From contig NZ_CP107899.1 of NCBI RefSeq assembly GCF_036013915.1, positions 5,642,001 through 5,706,000 on the forward strand: a DNA stretch of 64,000 bases, written 5' to 3'. The notes under the pieces are model-generated. The model saw only the letters and a list, made by a program, of their open reading frames with translations, was not told the DNA's origin and did no database searches. Positions 23,030-31,317 of the stretch are shown piece after piece. A program made the position numbers and the translations under genes. The stretch is from Streptomyces sp. NBC_00464 (GTDB lineage Bacteria > Actinomycetota > Actinomycetes > Streptomycetales > Streptomycetaceae). Numbering within the stretch: position 1 is the stretch's first letter; each line of letters begins with the position of its first letter.

Positions 23030-24442
23030 ATGTCTCGAAACCTTTCGCTCCGCTCGACCTCCATCGCTCTCGCGGTCACCGCCTCCCTGGCGTGTGGCGT
23101 GTTCGCCACAGGTGCCGGCACGGCCTACGCAGGTTCGGAGACGACGACCACGGCCGACCCGGCCGACCAGCAGGCCAGCGCAGGCCAGGGCCCGGAGACT
23201 GCCGTGTCCGGCGAGGCCGGAGCCGCGGCAGCGGCAAGCGCCCCGACCATCACACGCGGCGATGTCATCGAGAGAGCCAAGACCTGGGTCGGCATCGGCC
23301 TGAACTACAGCTGGACCGGCAGCCACAACGGCTACCGCACCGACTGCTCCGGGTACGTGTCGATGGCCTGGCACCTCGGCAGCTCCATGACCACGGACAC
23401 CTTCGCGGGCAACGGCGTCATCGAGTCGATATCAAAGGGCGACCTCAAGCCGGGCGACGCGCTCCTCAACGACAACAGCGGAGCCAACGGTCACGTGGTG
23501 CTCTTCGGCAAGTGGATCGACGGCACGCACAGCAGCTACATGGGCTACGAGTTCACCGGCAGTGGCGTCCACTATCGGCAGATCCCCTACCCGTACTACT
23601 CGGGCTACGGCACGTTCCTCCCGGTCCGCAACAAGTCGGTCATCGACGATGTCGTCAGGCCCGCCGATCCGGGGATGACGGACCTGGTGGCTGGTGACTT
23701 CAACGGGAACGGGAAGAAGGACCTGGTGGCGGTGGAGGTGTCGTCGGGGAAGCTGTGGCTGTACCCCGGTACCGGCACCGGCACTCTGACCTCGCGGGTC
23801 GTGATCGGTACGGGTGGCTGGAACGACATGGCGAATCTTGCTGTGGGTGACCTGAACAAGGACGGCAAGGACGACGTGATCGCCACGGAGGTCGAGACGG
23901 GGAAGCTGTTCCTCTACAAGGGGACCGGTAGTGGTCTGACTTCGCGGGTGGAGATCGGTACGGGTGGCTGGAACGGCATGAAGAACGTCCTTGCGGGTGA
24001 TTTCAATGCTGACGGCAAGGACGATGTCGTCGCTTCGGAGGTCGAGACGGGGAAGTTGTTCCTGTACAAGGGCACCGGTACCGGTGCGCTGACTTCGCGG
24101 GTGGAGATCGGTACGGGTGGCTGGAACGGGATGAGCAAGGCCGTCAGTCCTGGCGATATGAACAAGGACGGCAAGGACGACGTGATCGCTGCGGAGAAGT
24201 CGACCGGGAAGCTGTTCCTGTACAAGGGCACCGGCAGTGGTCTGGCTGAACGGGTGGAGATCGGTACCGGCGGGTGGAACGGGATCTCCGACTACGCGGG
24301 CGGTGACTTCACCGGAGACGGTGTCGGTGACCTGGCGGCTGTCGAGTCCCAGACCGGTGAGACCGGAAAGCTCTACCTCTACAAGGGCACCGGAACCGGC
24401 AGCCTCACGGCCCGCACCCAGATCGGCACCGGCGGCTGGTAA
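23030..24442 (+). CDS. Secreted C40 (NlpC/P60-like) peptidase with five FG-GAP repeats
   Basis: The 470-aa exported protein has a signal peptide cleaved near AYA|GS (34/35), an Ala/Gln-rich linker, then an NlpC/P60-like papain domain (about 75-205) with catalytic Cys106 in RTDCSGYVSMAWHL and His155 in NGHVVLFG. Five FG-GAP/VCBS-type repeats of about 50 residues follow (from about residue 216 to the end), each with a DxNxDGxxD calcium loop and ending IGTGGW. The enzyme domain would cut peptidoglycan stem peptides; the repeats probably bind wall polymer or form a propeller. GAGGA is 6 nt before ATG. Two further hydrolases carrying the same module follow. Confidence 0.93.
   Translation: MSRNLSLRSTSIALAVTASLACGVFATGAGTAYAGSETTTTADPADQQASAGQGPETAVSGEAGAAAAASAPTITRGDVIERAKTWVGIGLNYSWTGSHNGYRTDCSGYVSMAWHLGSSMTTDTFAGNGVIESISKGDLKPGDALLNDNSGANGHVVLFGKWIDGTHSSYMGYEFTGSGVHYRQIPYPYYSGYGTFLPVRNKSVIDDVVRPADPGMTDLVAGDFNGNGKKDLVAVEVSSGKLWLYPGTGTGTLTSRVVIGTGGWNDMANLAVGDLNKDGKDDVIATEVETGKLFLYKGTGSGLTSRVEIGTGGWNGMKNVLAGDFNADGKDDVVASEVETGKLFLYKGTGTGALTSRVEIGTGGWNGMSKAVSPGDMNKDGKDDVIAAEKSTGKLFLYKGTGSGLAERVEIGTGGWNGISDYAGGDFTGDGVGDLAAVESQTGETGKLYLYKGTGTGSLTARTQIGTGGW
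23671..24442 (+). repeat. FG-GAP module DNA repeat, copy 1
   Basis: First of three long direct repeats of 772-775 bp that encode the five-repeat C-terminal module. By eye it is almost identical to copies at 25851 and 27137. Marker differences: 'ATEVETGK' in repeat 2 and 'LFLYKGTGTGALTS' in repeat 3. The first bases after the stop (aacagccccctcaccggg) are also shared with copy 2. Confidence 0.95.
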
Positions 24443-24484
24443 CAGCCCCCTCACCGGGCGGTGACATCACCGTCCCTGTGCAAC

Positions 24485-24518
24485 GGGGCGGGTCCGGAAT
24501 CCCTCCGGAACCCGCCCC
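24485..24518 (+). terminator. Hairpin between the first and second hydrolase genes
   Basis: GGGGCGGGTCCGG and CCGGAACCCGCCCC pair across 7 nt with one bulge, about 40 bp after the first hydrolase stop. A terminator or mRNA-stabilising element; transcription of the next gene may start afresh. Confidence 0.75.
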
Positions 24519-24597
24519 GGCCTCCAGCGCGCCTCCGGGCCGGTCCCGTGGCGCCTCCCAACTGTCGTCGCATCAGCTCGACTTATGGAAAGAAGCC

Positions 24598-26622
24598 ATG
24601 AAGACTCGTCACCTCCGGAGTGCGGCTGCCGCACTGACCGCCGCCTGCGCCCTGTCCGCCATGCTCCAGTGCTCCGCCACCGCTGCGGCCGCGGAGCCGT
24701 CCACGACCGTCGAGTACCAGGGACTCTCCCTGCAGATTCCGGCCGGCTGGACCGTCGTCGACCTGGCCACGGCTCCCCACACCTGTGTGCGACTCGACCA
24801 GAACACCGTCTACCTGGGGCACCCGGGAACGGAGCAGGACTGCCCCCCGCACCTGATCGCAGAGAAGACCGAGGCGATCATCCTGGAGCCCTTCGCCGGA
24901 GCCGGACCCCGCGAGGACGTGCCCCACGTAGACGTCCCGGCGGGCTCCTCCGCCCCGAGCACCCTGCCGGCCACGGACTCCCGCGAGGTCCGACTGGCCT
25001 TCGAGGGCGCCGGCGTCTACGCCACCGTCAGCCACGGGCCCTCGTCCGCCGCCATGGAGGAGATCCTGGGAACCGTCACCACCGACGCCACCGCCAAGGC
25101 GCAGAACGCCCCGGCGGCTTCCGGGCCGCAGGCTCCCGACACGTCTGCCGCAGCCGCCTCGTCGGTGCCGGGCACGGGGTACAAGGGCAAGGCGTTCGAC
25201 GCCTGCTCCGCGCCGTCATCGGGTGCCATGTCCGACTGGTCGGCCTCGCCCTACCGGGGTGTGGCCATCTACATGGGCGGACCGAGCCGCTCCTGCTCCC
25301 AGCCCAACCTCACCTCCTCATGGGTGTCGCAGCGAAGTGCCGACGGCTGGCATGTGCTCCCCATCTACGCGGGCCTCCAGGCCGGAAGCGTCTCCGCCTC
25401 GAACGCGAAGAGCCAGGGCAGTGCGGCCGCCGACGCAGCGGTCGACCTGGCCCAGGGACTGGGCTTCGTACCCGGCACAGTGCTCTACACCGACATGGAG
25501 CAGTACTCCTCGACCTACCGCACCAACGTGCTCAACTACCTTTCCGGCTGGACCGATCGACTGCACGACCTGCACTACAGGTCGGGTGTGTACAGCTCTT
25601 CCAGCTCAGGCATCAATGACCTCTCCTCCGTCTACTCCTCCGCGACACTCGAGCGTCCGGACGTCGTCTGGGTGGCCAACTGGAACGGCGTGGCCGACAC
25701 GGCGGATGTGAATCTGCCGGCCGGTCAGTGGGCCAACCACCAGCGCGTCCATCAGTACGCGGGCAACGTCACCGAGTCGTACGGCGGGACGACGATCAAC
25801 ATCGACCGGAACTATGTCGACGTCGGTGCGTCGGTTGCCACCGGAGACCCGGGGATGACGAATCTGGTGGCTGGTGACTTCAACGGGAACGGGAAGAAGG
25901 ACCTGGTGGCGGTGGAGGTGTCGTCGGGGAAGCTGTGGCTGTACCCCGGCACCGGCACCGGCACTCTGACCTCGCGGGTCGTGATCGGTACGGGTGGCTG
26001 GAACGACATGGCGAATCTTGCTGTGGGTGACCTGAACAAGGACGGCAAGGACGATGTCGTGGCGACCGAGAAGGAGACGGGGAAGCTGTTCCTCTACAAG
26101 GGGACCGGTAGTGGTCTGACTTCGCGGGTGGAGATCGGTACGGGTGGCTGGAACGGCATGAAGAACGTCCTTGCGGGTGATTTCAATGCTGACGGCAAGG
26201 ACGACGTTGTCGCTTCGGAGGTCGAGACGGGGAAGTTGTTCCTCTACCCCGGCACCGGTACCGGTGCGCTGACTTCGCGGGTGGAGATCGGTACGGGTGG
26301 CTGGAACGGGATGAGCAAGGCCGTCAGTCCTGGCGATATGAACAAGGACGGCAAGGACGACGTGATCGCTGCGGAGAAGTCGACCGGGAAGCTGTTCCTG
26401 TACAAGGGCACCGGCAGTGGTCTGGCTGAACGGGTGGAGATCGGTACCGGCGGGTGGAACGGGATCTCCGACTACGCCGGCGGTGACTTCACCGGAGACG
26501 GTGTCGGTGACCTGGCGGCTGTCGAGTCCCAGACCGGTGAGACCGGAAAGCTCTACCTCTACAAGGGCACCGGAACCGGCGGCCTCAAGGCCCGTGTCGA
26601 GATCGGCACCGGCGGCTGGTAA
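24598..26622 (+). CDS. Secreted DUF1906 glycoside-hydrolase-like protein with FG-GAP repeats
   Basis: The 674-aa exported protein has a signal peptide (MKTRHLRSAAAAL..., cleaved after about residue 34), a domain of about 130 residues of unknown fold (VEYQGLSLQIPAGWTVVDL) and a linker. A DUF1906 (Rv2525c-like) TIM-barrel domain follows (about 195-415: GKAFDACSAPSSGAMSDW, GVAIYMGGPS, FVPGTVLYTDMEQYSS, VVWVANWNG, VHQYAGNVTESYGG). Asp and Glu in YTDMEQY are the likely active acids. The C-terminal five FG-GAP repeats are nearly the same as in the neighbouring genes. Rv2525c relatives are linked to cell-wall polysaccharide, but the substrate is unproven. GGAAAGAAG precedes the ATG. Confidence 0.92.
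   Translation: MKTRHLRSAAAALTAACALSAMLQCSATAAAAEPSTTVEYQGLSLQIPAGWTVVDLATAPHTCVRLDQNTVYLGHPGTEQDCPPHLIAEKTEAIILEPFAGAGPREDVPHVDVPAGSSAPSTLPATDSREVRLAFEGAGVYATVSHGPSSAAMEEILGTVTTDATAKAQNAPAASGPQAPDTSAAAASSVPGTGYKGKAFDACSAPSSGAMSDWSASPYRGVAIYMGGPSRSCSQPNLTSSWVSQRSADGWHVLPIYAGLQAGSVSASNAKSQGSAAADAAVDLAQGLGFVPGTVLYTDMEQYSSTYRTNVLNYLSGWTDRLHDLHYRSGVYSSSSSGINDLSSVYSSATLERPDVVWVANWNGVADTADVNLPAGQWANHQRVHQYAGNVTESYGGTTINIDRNYVDVGASVATGDPGMTNLVAGDFNGNGKKDLVAVEVSSGKLWLYPGTGTGTLTSRVVIGTGGWNDMANLAVGDLNKDGKDDVVATEKETGKLFLYKGTGSGLTSRVEIGTGGWNGMKNVLAGDFNADGKDDVVASEVETGKLFLYPGTGTGALTSRVEIGTGGWNGMSKAVSPGDMNKDGKDDVIAAEKSTGKLFLYKGTGSGLAERVEIGTGGWNGISDYAGGDFTGDGVGDLAAVESQTGETGKLYLYKGTGTGGLKARVEIGTGGW
25851..26622 (+). 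repeat. FG-GAP module DNA repeat, copy 2
   Basis: Second 772-bp copy of the module. It shares 'ATEKETGK' with copy 3 and 'KGTGSGLTS' with copy 1. In the last repeat it alone has GGLKARVEIGTGGW instead of GSLTARTQIGTGGW. This mosaic pattern points to exchange among copies. Confidence 0.95.
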
Positions 26623-26635
26623 CAGCCCTCTCACC

Positions 26636-26670
26636 GGGCGGGTCCGCCTGGGAACACGGCGGACCCGCCC
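26636..26670 (+). terminator. Hairpin terminator between the second and third hydrolase genes
   Basis: GGGCGGGTCCGCC (26636-26648) pairs perfectly with GGCGGACCCGCCC (26658-26670) across 9 nt and is followed by TTCTT, 14 bp after the stop of the DUF1906 gene. Confidence 0.85.
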
Positions 26671-26717
26671 TTCTTCATGCCCGAAACCCCGAACCACTCA
26701 CCCCGAAAGGCTCAGTC

Positions 26718-27911
26718 ATGCCTGCATCCCCTTCGCCCGCCACCTCTGCCCCGGTCCTCGGATTCCTCGCGGCAGCAGTAGCCGGCCTCCTCGCCCTGCC
26801 GCTTCTCGCGACCACGGCCTCCGCGGCCTCGGTCAGTACCTGGGACAAGGTCGCCCAGTGCGAGAGCAGCGGGAACTGGACCGTGGTCAGCAACAGTTCT
26901 CCCGCTTATTACGGAGGACTGCAGATCAGCCTCCACAACTGGCAGTACTACGGCGGCACGGCCTACGCGGCCTATCCCCACCAGGCAACCAAGAAGGAAC
27001 AGATACTCATCGCGGAGAAGATCCTGGCCGACCAGGGGGCAGGAGCATGGTCCTGCAGCCCCGGAACCGGACTCTCCACGGATCACGCCGATCCCTACCC
27101 GACGCCCGACCCCGCTCCGCCGTCGCCCGCCGATCCGGGGATGACGGACCTGGTGGCTGGTGACTTCAACGGGAACGGGAAGAAGGACCTGGTGGCGGTG
27201 GAGGTGTCGTCGGGGAAGCTGTGGCTGTATCCCGGTACCGGCACCGGCACTCTGACCTCGCGGGTCGTGATCGGTACGGGTGGCTGGAACGACATGGCGA
27301 ATCTTGCTGTGGGTGACCTGAACAAGGACGGCAAGGACGATGTCGTGGCGACCGAGAAGGAGACGGGGAAGCTGTTCCTCTACAAGGGCACCGGTACCGG
27401 TGCGCTGGCTTCGCGGGTGGAGATCGGTACGGGTGGCTGGAACGGCATGAAGAACGTCCTTGCGGGTGATTTCAATGCTGACGGCAAGGACGATGTCGTC
27501 GCTTCGGAGGTCGAGACGGGGAAGTTGTTCCTGTACCCCGGCACCGGTACCGGTGCGCTGGCTTCGCGGGTGGAGATCGGTACGGGTGGCTGGAACGGGA
27601 TGAGCAAGGCCGTCAGTCCTGGCGATATGAACAAGGACGGCAAGGACGACGTGATCGCTGCGGAGAAGTCGACCGGGAAACTGTTCCTGTACAAGGGCAC
27701 CGGCAGTGGTCTGGCTGAACGGGTGGAGATCGGTACCGGCGGGTGGAACGGGATCTCCGACTACGCCGGCGGTGACTTCACCGGAGACGGTGTCGGTGAC
27801 CTGGCGGCTGTCGAGTCCCAGACCGGTGAGACCGGAAAGCTCTACCTGTACAAGGGCACCGGAACCGGCAGCCTCACGGCCCGCACCCAGATCGGCACCG
27901 GCGGCTGGTAA
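26718..27911 (+). CDS. Secreted Rpf-like transglycosylase with FG-GAP repeats
   Basis: The 397-aa exported protein has a signal peptide cleaved near ASA|AS (36/37), then a resuscitation-promoting-factor-like lysozyme domain (about 38-112: WDKVAQCESSGNW with catalytic Glu49, YYGGLQISLHNW, ATKKEQILIAEKIL, GAGAWSCS). A Pro/Asp linker and the same five FG-GAP repeats follow. Rpf enzymes cleave the glycan strand of peptidoglycan and promote spore or dormant-cell outgrowth in actinobacteria, including Streptomyces. Here the usual LysM anchor is replaced by FG-GAP repeats. AAAGG lies 7 nt before ATG. It is the last of three hydrolases in a row. Confidence 0.93.
   Translation: MPASPSPATSAPVLGFLAAAVAGLLALPLLATTASAASVSTWDKVAQCESSGNWTVVSNSSPAYYGGLQISLHNWQYYGGTAYAAYPHQATKKEQILIAEKILADQGAGAWSCSPGTGLSTDHADPYPTPDPAPPSPADPGMTDLVAGDFNGNGKKDLVAVEVSSGKLWLYPGTGTGTLTSRVVIGTGGWNDMANLAVGDLNKDGKDDVVATEKETGKLFLYKGTGTGALASRVEIGTGGWNGMKNVLAGDFNADGKDDVVASEVETGKLFLYPGTGTGALASRVEIGTGGWNGMSKAVSPGDMNKDGKDDVIAAEKSTGKLFLYKGTGSGLAERVEIGTGGWNGISDYAGGDFTGDGVGDLAAVESQTGETGKLYLYKGTGTGSLTARTQIGTGGW
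27137..27911 (+). repeat. FG-GAP module DNA repeat, copy 3
   Basis: Third copy, 775 bp (one codon longer in repeat 2, 'KGTGTGALAS'). It shares the upstream junction CCGCCGATCCGGGGATGACGG with copy 1 and the 'LYPGTGTG' reading of repeat 3 with copy 2. Confidence 0.95.
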
Positions 27912-27948
27912 CACGGCCCCTCACCGGACCGCACCGCGGATCGTCGAC

Positions 27949-28020
27949 GGCTCAGGACATTGCGGACGCGCCCGCCCGGGTCAGTGATGGCTCAGGACAT
28001 TGATGACGCGCCCGTTCGGA
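27949..28020. repeat. Duplicated 3' end of the VOC gene
   Basis: A 32-bp unit (GGCTCAGGACATTG...GCGCCCG) is present at 27949-27980 and again, inside the end of the VOC gene, at 27989-28020, a 40-bp period. The outer copy lies just beyond the VOC stop and is a diverged duplicate of the codons for the C-terminal NGRVINVLSHH. Confidence 0.8.
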
Positions 28021-28358
28021 TCGCGTACGAAGAAGCGGCGCACGCCCCACTCCTCGTCGGCCGGGCCGTAGACGATCTCCGCACCATCCCGCACCACCTC
28101 CGCGTACACCGCGTCCACGTCCTCCACCTCGACGCTCAGGTCCGGGGTGACGGGGCCGGTCCGGTCGGCGGTCATGATGCTGATCTGGGCCGTGGGGTGG
28201 GAGGGGGAGGCGAGCGTCATGATCCATCCGTGGTTCATGACCTCCTCGAAGCCCAGGTGCCGGTAGAAGGCGGCATTGGCCCGCATGGCTTCGGGGGCGT
28301 CCCCGCTTCCGTCATCCGTGCCGATCGGGATGTTCGGGACGACGCGGCGGACGGGCAT
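27981..28358 (-). CDS. VOC-superfamily (glyoxalase/bleomycin-resistance-like) protein
   Basis: The 125-aa protein has the paired beta-alpha-beta-beta-beta units of the vicinal oxygen chelate fold: FYRHLGFEEVMNHGWIMTL in the first half, VEDVDAVYAEVVRDGAEIV and RRFFVRDPNGRVINVLSH in the second. The C-terminal RDPxGRxI is typical of this fold. Relatives bind antibiotics or act as small metal-dependent lyases or dioxygenases; the substrate cannot be inferred. CAGGAG is 6 nt before the ATG. It is a single gene convergent with the third hydrolase gene. Its 3' end has been partly duplicated just downstream. Confidence 0.88.
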   Translation of the reverse strand: MPVRRVVPNIPIGTDDGSGDAPEAMRANAAFYRHLGFEEVMNHGWIMTLASPSHPTAQISIMTADRTGPVTPDLSVEVEDVDAVYAEVVRDGAEIVYGPADEEWGVRRFFVRDPNGRVINVLSHH

Positions 28359-28511
28359 CGGTGACTCCTGTCGGTGGCCGACGTTGAGCAGCCGAGCTTA
28401 CGGAGTGGGGGCGGAGTGCAGGGTGCGTATTCAGGTGTCGCGCACGTTTTTCGGCGGGTGGATGCGGACCGTGCGGTCTGATTCCGGTGGCCAAGAGGCT
28501 TCCGCGGACGG

Positions 28512-29174
28512 TCAGTTGGGGGCGCCGACCTGGCTGGGTACGCTTTCGATGCTGTGGAGCAGGCGCTCACCGCGATCTTCGGCCATGTCCAGCGTGGCCA
28601 GGACGGCCGGCGTCGAGATGCTCGGCAGGACGTAATGGAGCAGGACCGAGATCCGCCGGCCCAGGTCCTCGCGGTTGGACAGGACCTGGGACATCACCTG
28701 GATGCCGGAGAAGGATCCCGCCAGCATCTCGGCCGCCTCGCCCGGATCGACGTGCGGCAGCAGCTCTCCCTGCCCCTTGGCGTCCACCAGGAGGTGTTCG
28801 AGCCGGTCTATCCAGCCGCGGAACGGCATACCGCGGTCGAGACCCTCCACGGCCTGGTCCATGGCCAGGCCGACGCTGGCGCGGACCAGCGGCTCATGGC
28901 GCAGCCGGTAGGCGAGGAGCATGCCCTGGTCCACAAGCTCCTGGAGCTTCGTCAGCTGGGGCGGCAGCGGATCGCTGTGCAGCTGTATGTCCATCACCCC
29001 GAGCGCGAGGTCCTCCTTGGAGGCGAAGTGGAAGTACAGAGCGCCCTTGGTCGCCCCCGCACGCGCCAGGATCTCGCTGATGGTGGCGCTGCTGTAGCCG
29101 CGCTCGTCGAACACGTCGGCGGCCGCCACCAGGATCGACCGACGGGTCTGGATCGCGCGCGCCTGCTGTGCCAT
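28512..29174 (-). CDS. scbR: Gamma-butyrolactone receptor, ArpA/ScbR type (TetR family)
   Basis: The 220-aa protein has a TetR HTH at 8-52 (ARAIQTRRSILVAAADVF, TISEILARAGATKGALYFHF) and the ArpA-like ligand domain: LQELVDQGMLLAYRLR, SVGLAMDQAVEGLDRG, the conserved Trp in PFRGWIDRLEHLL, and KGQGELLPHVDPGEAAEMLAGSF cut across several helices. Known members repress antibiotic and morphogenesis genes until gamma-butyrolactone binds. It is divergent from the synthase gene, the usual arrangement. ATG 29174 is chosen by alignment to family starts; GTG 29204 is possible. The symbol is by family analogy, not proven orthology. Confidence 0.9.
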   Translation of the reverse strand: MAQQARAIQTRRSILVAAADVFDERGYSSATISEILARAGATKGALYFHFASKEDLALGVMDIQLHSDPLPPQLTKLQELVDQGMLLAYRLRHEPLVRASVGLAMDQAVEGLDRGMPFRGWIDRLEHLLVDAKGQGELLPHVDPGEAAEMLAGSFSGIQVMSQVLSNREDLGRRISVLLHYVLPSISTPAVLATLDMAEDRGERLLHSIESVPSQVGAPN

Positions 29175-29226
29175 CAGCTTCTCTCTAATGGTGGCGCGGG
29201 TCACGCCACAGGGGGTTGGCTGGAAA

Positions 29227-29252
29227 GGAAAACCGGGCTGTCAGTATCTTAC
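29227..29252. promoter_or_regulatory. Candidate autoregulatory element (ARE) between scbR and scbA homologues
   Basis: GGAAAACCGGGCTG followed by CAGTATCTTACT forms a loose dyad: AAAACCGG on one side, AAGATACTG on the complementary strand of the other. ArpA-type receptors bind comparable half-sites (AAGATAC/ACCG-like). It lies about 50 bp upstream of the synthase start in the shared divergent region. Confidence 0.4.
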
Positions 29253-29299
29253 TGCGGGGCGGCTCGGCCCTTTGACTCGGATCCTCCTGGGGGAACTTC

Positions 29300-30382
29300 A
29301 TGGTTCAGCTCACCTCACGCAGCGCTTCGATGTCGGTGGAGAGCGTCGAGCACGCCGGGCACCTCGCGGGTGCAGGCCGTGCCGAGGCATCCTCCGGGGT
29401 TCCGGCGGAGGAGGCCTCCGCCGGTGGGGAGGAACCCGGCCGCAGAGGGGAGTCGCCCGACCGGCTGAGACAGCTGGTCCACCGGACCGACCCCCAGGAT
29501 GTCTTCCCCACCGGGCTCACCCGGCTCACCGACACCCAGTTCTCGGTGTCGGCGCACTGGTCGCGGGCCCACCGCTTCTTCGCCCCTGTCGGCGGCCGTC
29601 ACCAGGACCCGCTGCTCATAGCCGAGACCATGCGGCAGACGACGATGCTGGTCGCCCATGCCCAGTTCGGTGTGCCGGTCGGCGATGCCTTCGTGATGTG
29701 GGAGCTGAGGTACACCTCCACGGCCGCACGGCTCGAACTGGGCGACGACCCGTGGGACATCACGGTGGACGTGTCCTGCTCCCGGATCCGCCGGCGCGGC
29801 CGGAGTCTCGGCTCCATGCATCTCGAAATTCTCCTGCACCGCCGCGGCACCGTGCTCGCCACCGGCGGCGGCCGGATCAGCTGCACCTCGGCAGCGGCGT
29901 ACCAGCGGCTGCGCGGCCACCGCAGCGCCGTACTCGACACACCGATACCCCTCCTGCCCGCCGTCGCGCCGCGCACGGTCGGCAGGACCTCCGAACAGGA
30001 CGTCGTCCTCTCGCCCGGCACCGGGCCCGGCACCGAACCGGGCACCTGGCTGCTGCGCATCGACACCCGGCACCCGACACTCTTCGGCCGCCCCAACGAC
30101 CATGTGCCGGGCATTCTGCTGCTGGAGGCGGCCCGGCAGGCCGCGCACGCCGCCACCGGTTCGGCCTTCCTGCCGACAGCTCTTCAGGCCGACTTCCTCC
30201 AGTACGTGGAGCTGGACCGGCCCTGCCTGATCGAGGCCACGCCCCTTCCGGCCGACGCCGACTCGCCCGCCGGGGTGTTCGTACGGGCCCTCCAGGACGG
30301 CGAACCGGCCTTCACCTGCGCCCTCCGCCCGCCGGCCCCCCTCCCGGCCGGACCCGGCGGCGCCCGGAGCGATCTCTCATGA
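29300..30382 (+). CDS. scbA: AfsA-family gamma-butyrolactone synthase
   Basis: The 360-aa protein holds two AfsA hotdog domains after about 60 disordered residues. The first contains DPLLIAETMRQTTMLVAH and the second GILLLEAARQAAHAAT; both carry the Glu-x-x-Arg-Gln pattern that includes residues needed for activity in ScbA. AfsA enzymes couple a beta-ketoacyl chain to dihydroxyacetone phosphate, the first step toward A-factor-type hormones. GGGGGAA precedes the ATG. The following reductase gene overlaps by ATGA, and the receptor gene is divergent. The symbol is by family analogy. Confidence 0.93.
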   Translation: MVQLTSRSASMSVESVEHAGHLAGAGRAEASSGVPAEEASAGGEEPGRRGESPDRLRQLVHRTDPQDVFPTGLTRLTDTQFSVSAHWSRAHRFFAPVGGRHQDPLLIAETMRQTTMLVAHAQFGVPVGDAFVMWELRYTSTAARLELGDDPWDITVDVSCSRIRRRGRSLGSMHLEILLHRRGTVLATGGGRISCTSAAAYQRLRGHRSAVLDTPIPLLPAVAPRTVGRTSEQDVVLSPGTGPGTEPGTWLLRIDTRHPTLFGRPNDHVPGILLLEAARQAAHAATGSAFLPTALQADFLQYVELDRPCLIEATPLPADADSPAGVFVRALQDGEPAFTCALRPPAPLPAGPGGARSDLS

Positions 30383-31308
30383 CTCCCCGCATCCTCGTCA
30401 CCGGTGCGACCGGCTTCATCGGCAGCCGGGTGGCCGCCGCCGCCCGCGCGACCCCCGGCGTCCGGCTCCGCCTGATGACCCACCGGACCGCGCTCGACGC
30501 CACGGCCGGTCCCGGTTCCGAGACGGTGTACGGGGATCTCGCCGACCCCGGATCGCTGCGCGGCAGCTGCGAGGGAGTCGACGTCGTGATCCACTGCGCC
30601 TCCCGGATCGGCTCCGACGAACAGACCGCCCGGACCGTCAACGACCACGGAACCCGTGCGCTGGTCGACGAGGCCGTACGCAGCGGAGTCGGCCGGATCG
30701 TCCAGCTGAGCACCGCCTCCGTCTACGGCCGCGGCCCCTTCACCGCGCTGCTCCCGGGCGCGGCCGAGCCCGCCCCCGCCTCCGCCACCAGCCTGACCCG
30801 GGTCGCCGCCGAACAGCACGTCCTGGCGGCCGGGGGAGCCGTCCTGCGCCCGCACCTCGTGTACGGGGCGGGGGACCGGTGGGCGATCCCCGGGCTGGTC
30901 GCCCTGTTGCGCCACCTGGAGGCGGCGCCGGCCGGCTGTGACGCCCGGCATTCGCTGATCGACGTGGAGACCCTGGGCCGGGCGCTGCTCGGGGCGGCGC
31001 TCGCCCCGAGCACGCCGTCCGGCGTCTACCACGTCAACCACCCCGAGCCGGTGACCTGCTCGGAGCTGCTGTCCACGGTGCTCGGCGAACTCGGACTGCC
31101 CTGGGCGGGCACGGAGATCGCCCTGGACGAGGCGCGCGACCGGCTGGCCGGCGTCCCGTACGCCACGCACCATTTCGGGATGCTCACCGTGGACCATTGG
31201 TTCGCCGACGAACGGGTGTGGCAGGACTTCGGCTGTGCCCCCGGGCCCGGCTTCCGGACGTCCTTCGCCGGGCACGCACCCTGGTACCGGGAGTTCCTCA
31301 GCCGCTGA
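30379..31308 (+). CDS. scbC: NAD-dependent epimerase/reductase of the butyrolactone locus
   Basis: The 309-aa extended SDR has the Rossmann motif TGATGFIG at residues 8-15, GDLADPGSL, DVVIHCAS and LSTASVYG. The usual catalytic Tyr-xxx-Lys appears changed (SATSLTRVAAEQH in its place), as in atypical SDRs, so the mechanism may differ. It overlaps the AfsA-type synthase by 4 nt and is therefore co-translated. In S. coelicolor a comparable gene, scbC, follows scbA. The likely role is processing or reducing a butenolide or 6-keto intermediate. No ScbB-type reductase gene is present in the window. Confidence 0.85.
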   Translation: MTPRILVTGATGFIGSRVAAAARATPGVRLRLMTHRTALDATAGPGSETVYGDLADPGSLRGSCEGVDVVIHCASRIGSDEQTARTVNDHGTRALVDEAVRSGVGRIVQLSTASVYGRGPFTALLPGAAEPAPASATSLTRVAAEQHVLAAGGAVLRPHLVYGAGDRWAIPGLVALLRHLEAAPAGCDARHSLIDVETLGRALLGAALAPSTPSGVYHVNHPEPVTCSELLSTVLGELGLPWAGTEIALDEARDRLAGVPYATHHFGMLTVDHWFADERVWQDFGCAPGPGFRTSFAGHAPWYREFLSR

Positions 31309-31317
31309 GGCCGGCCC

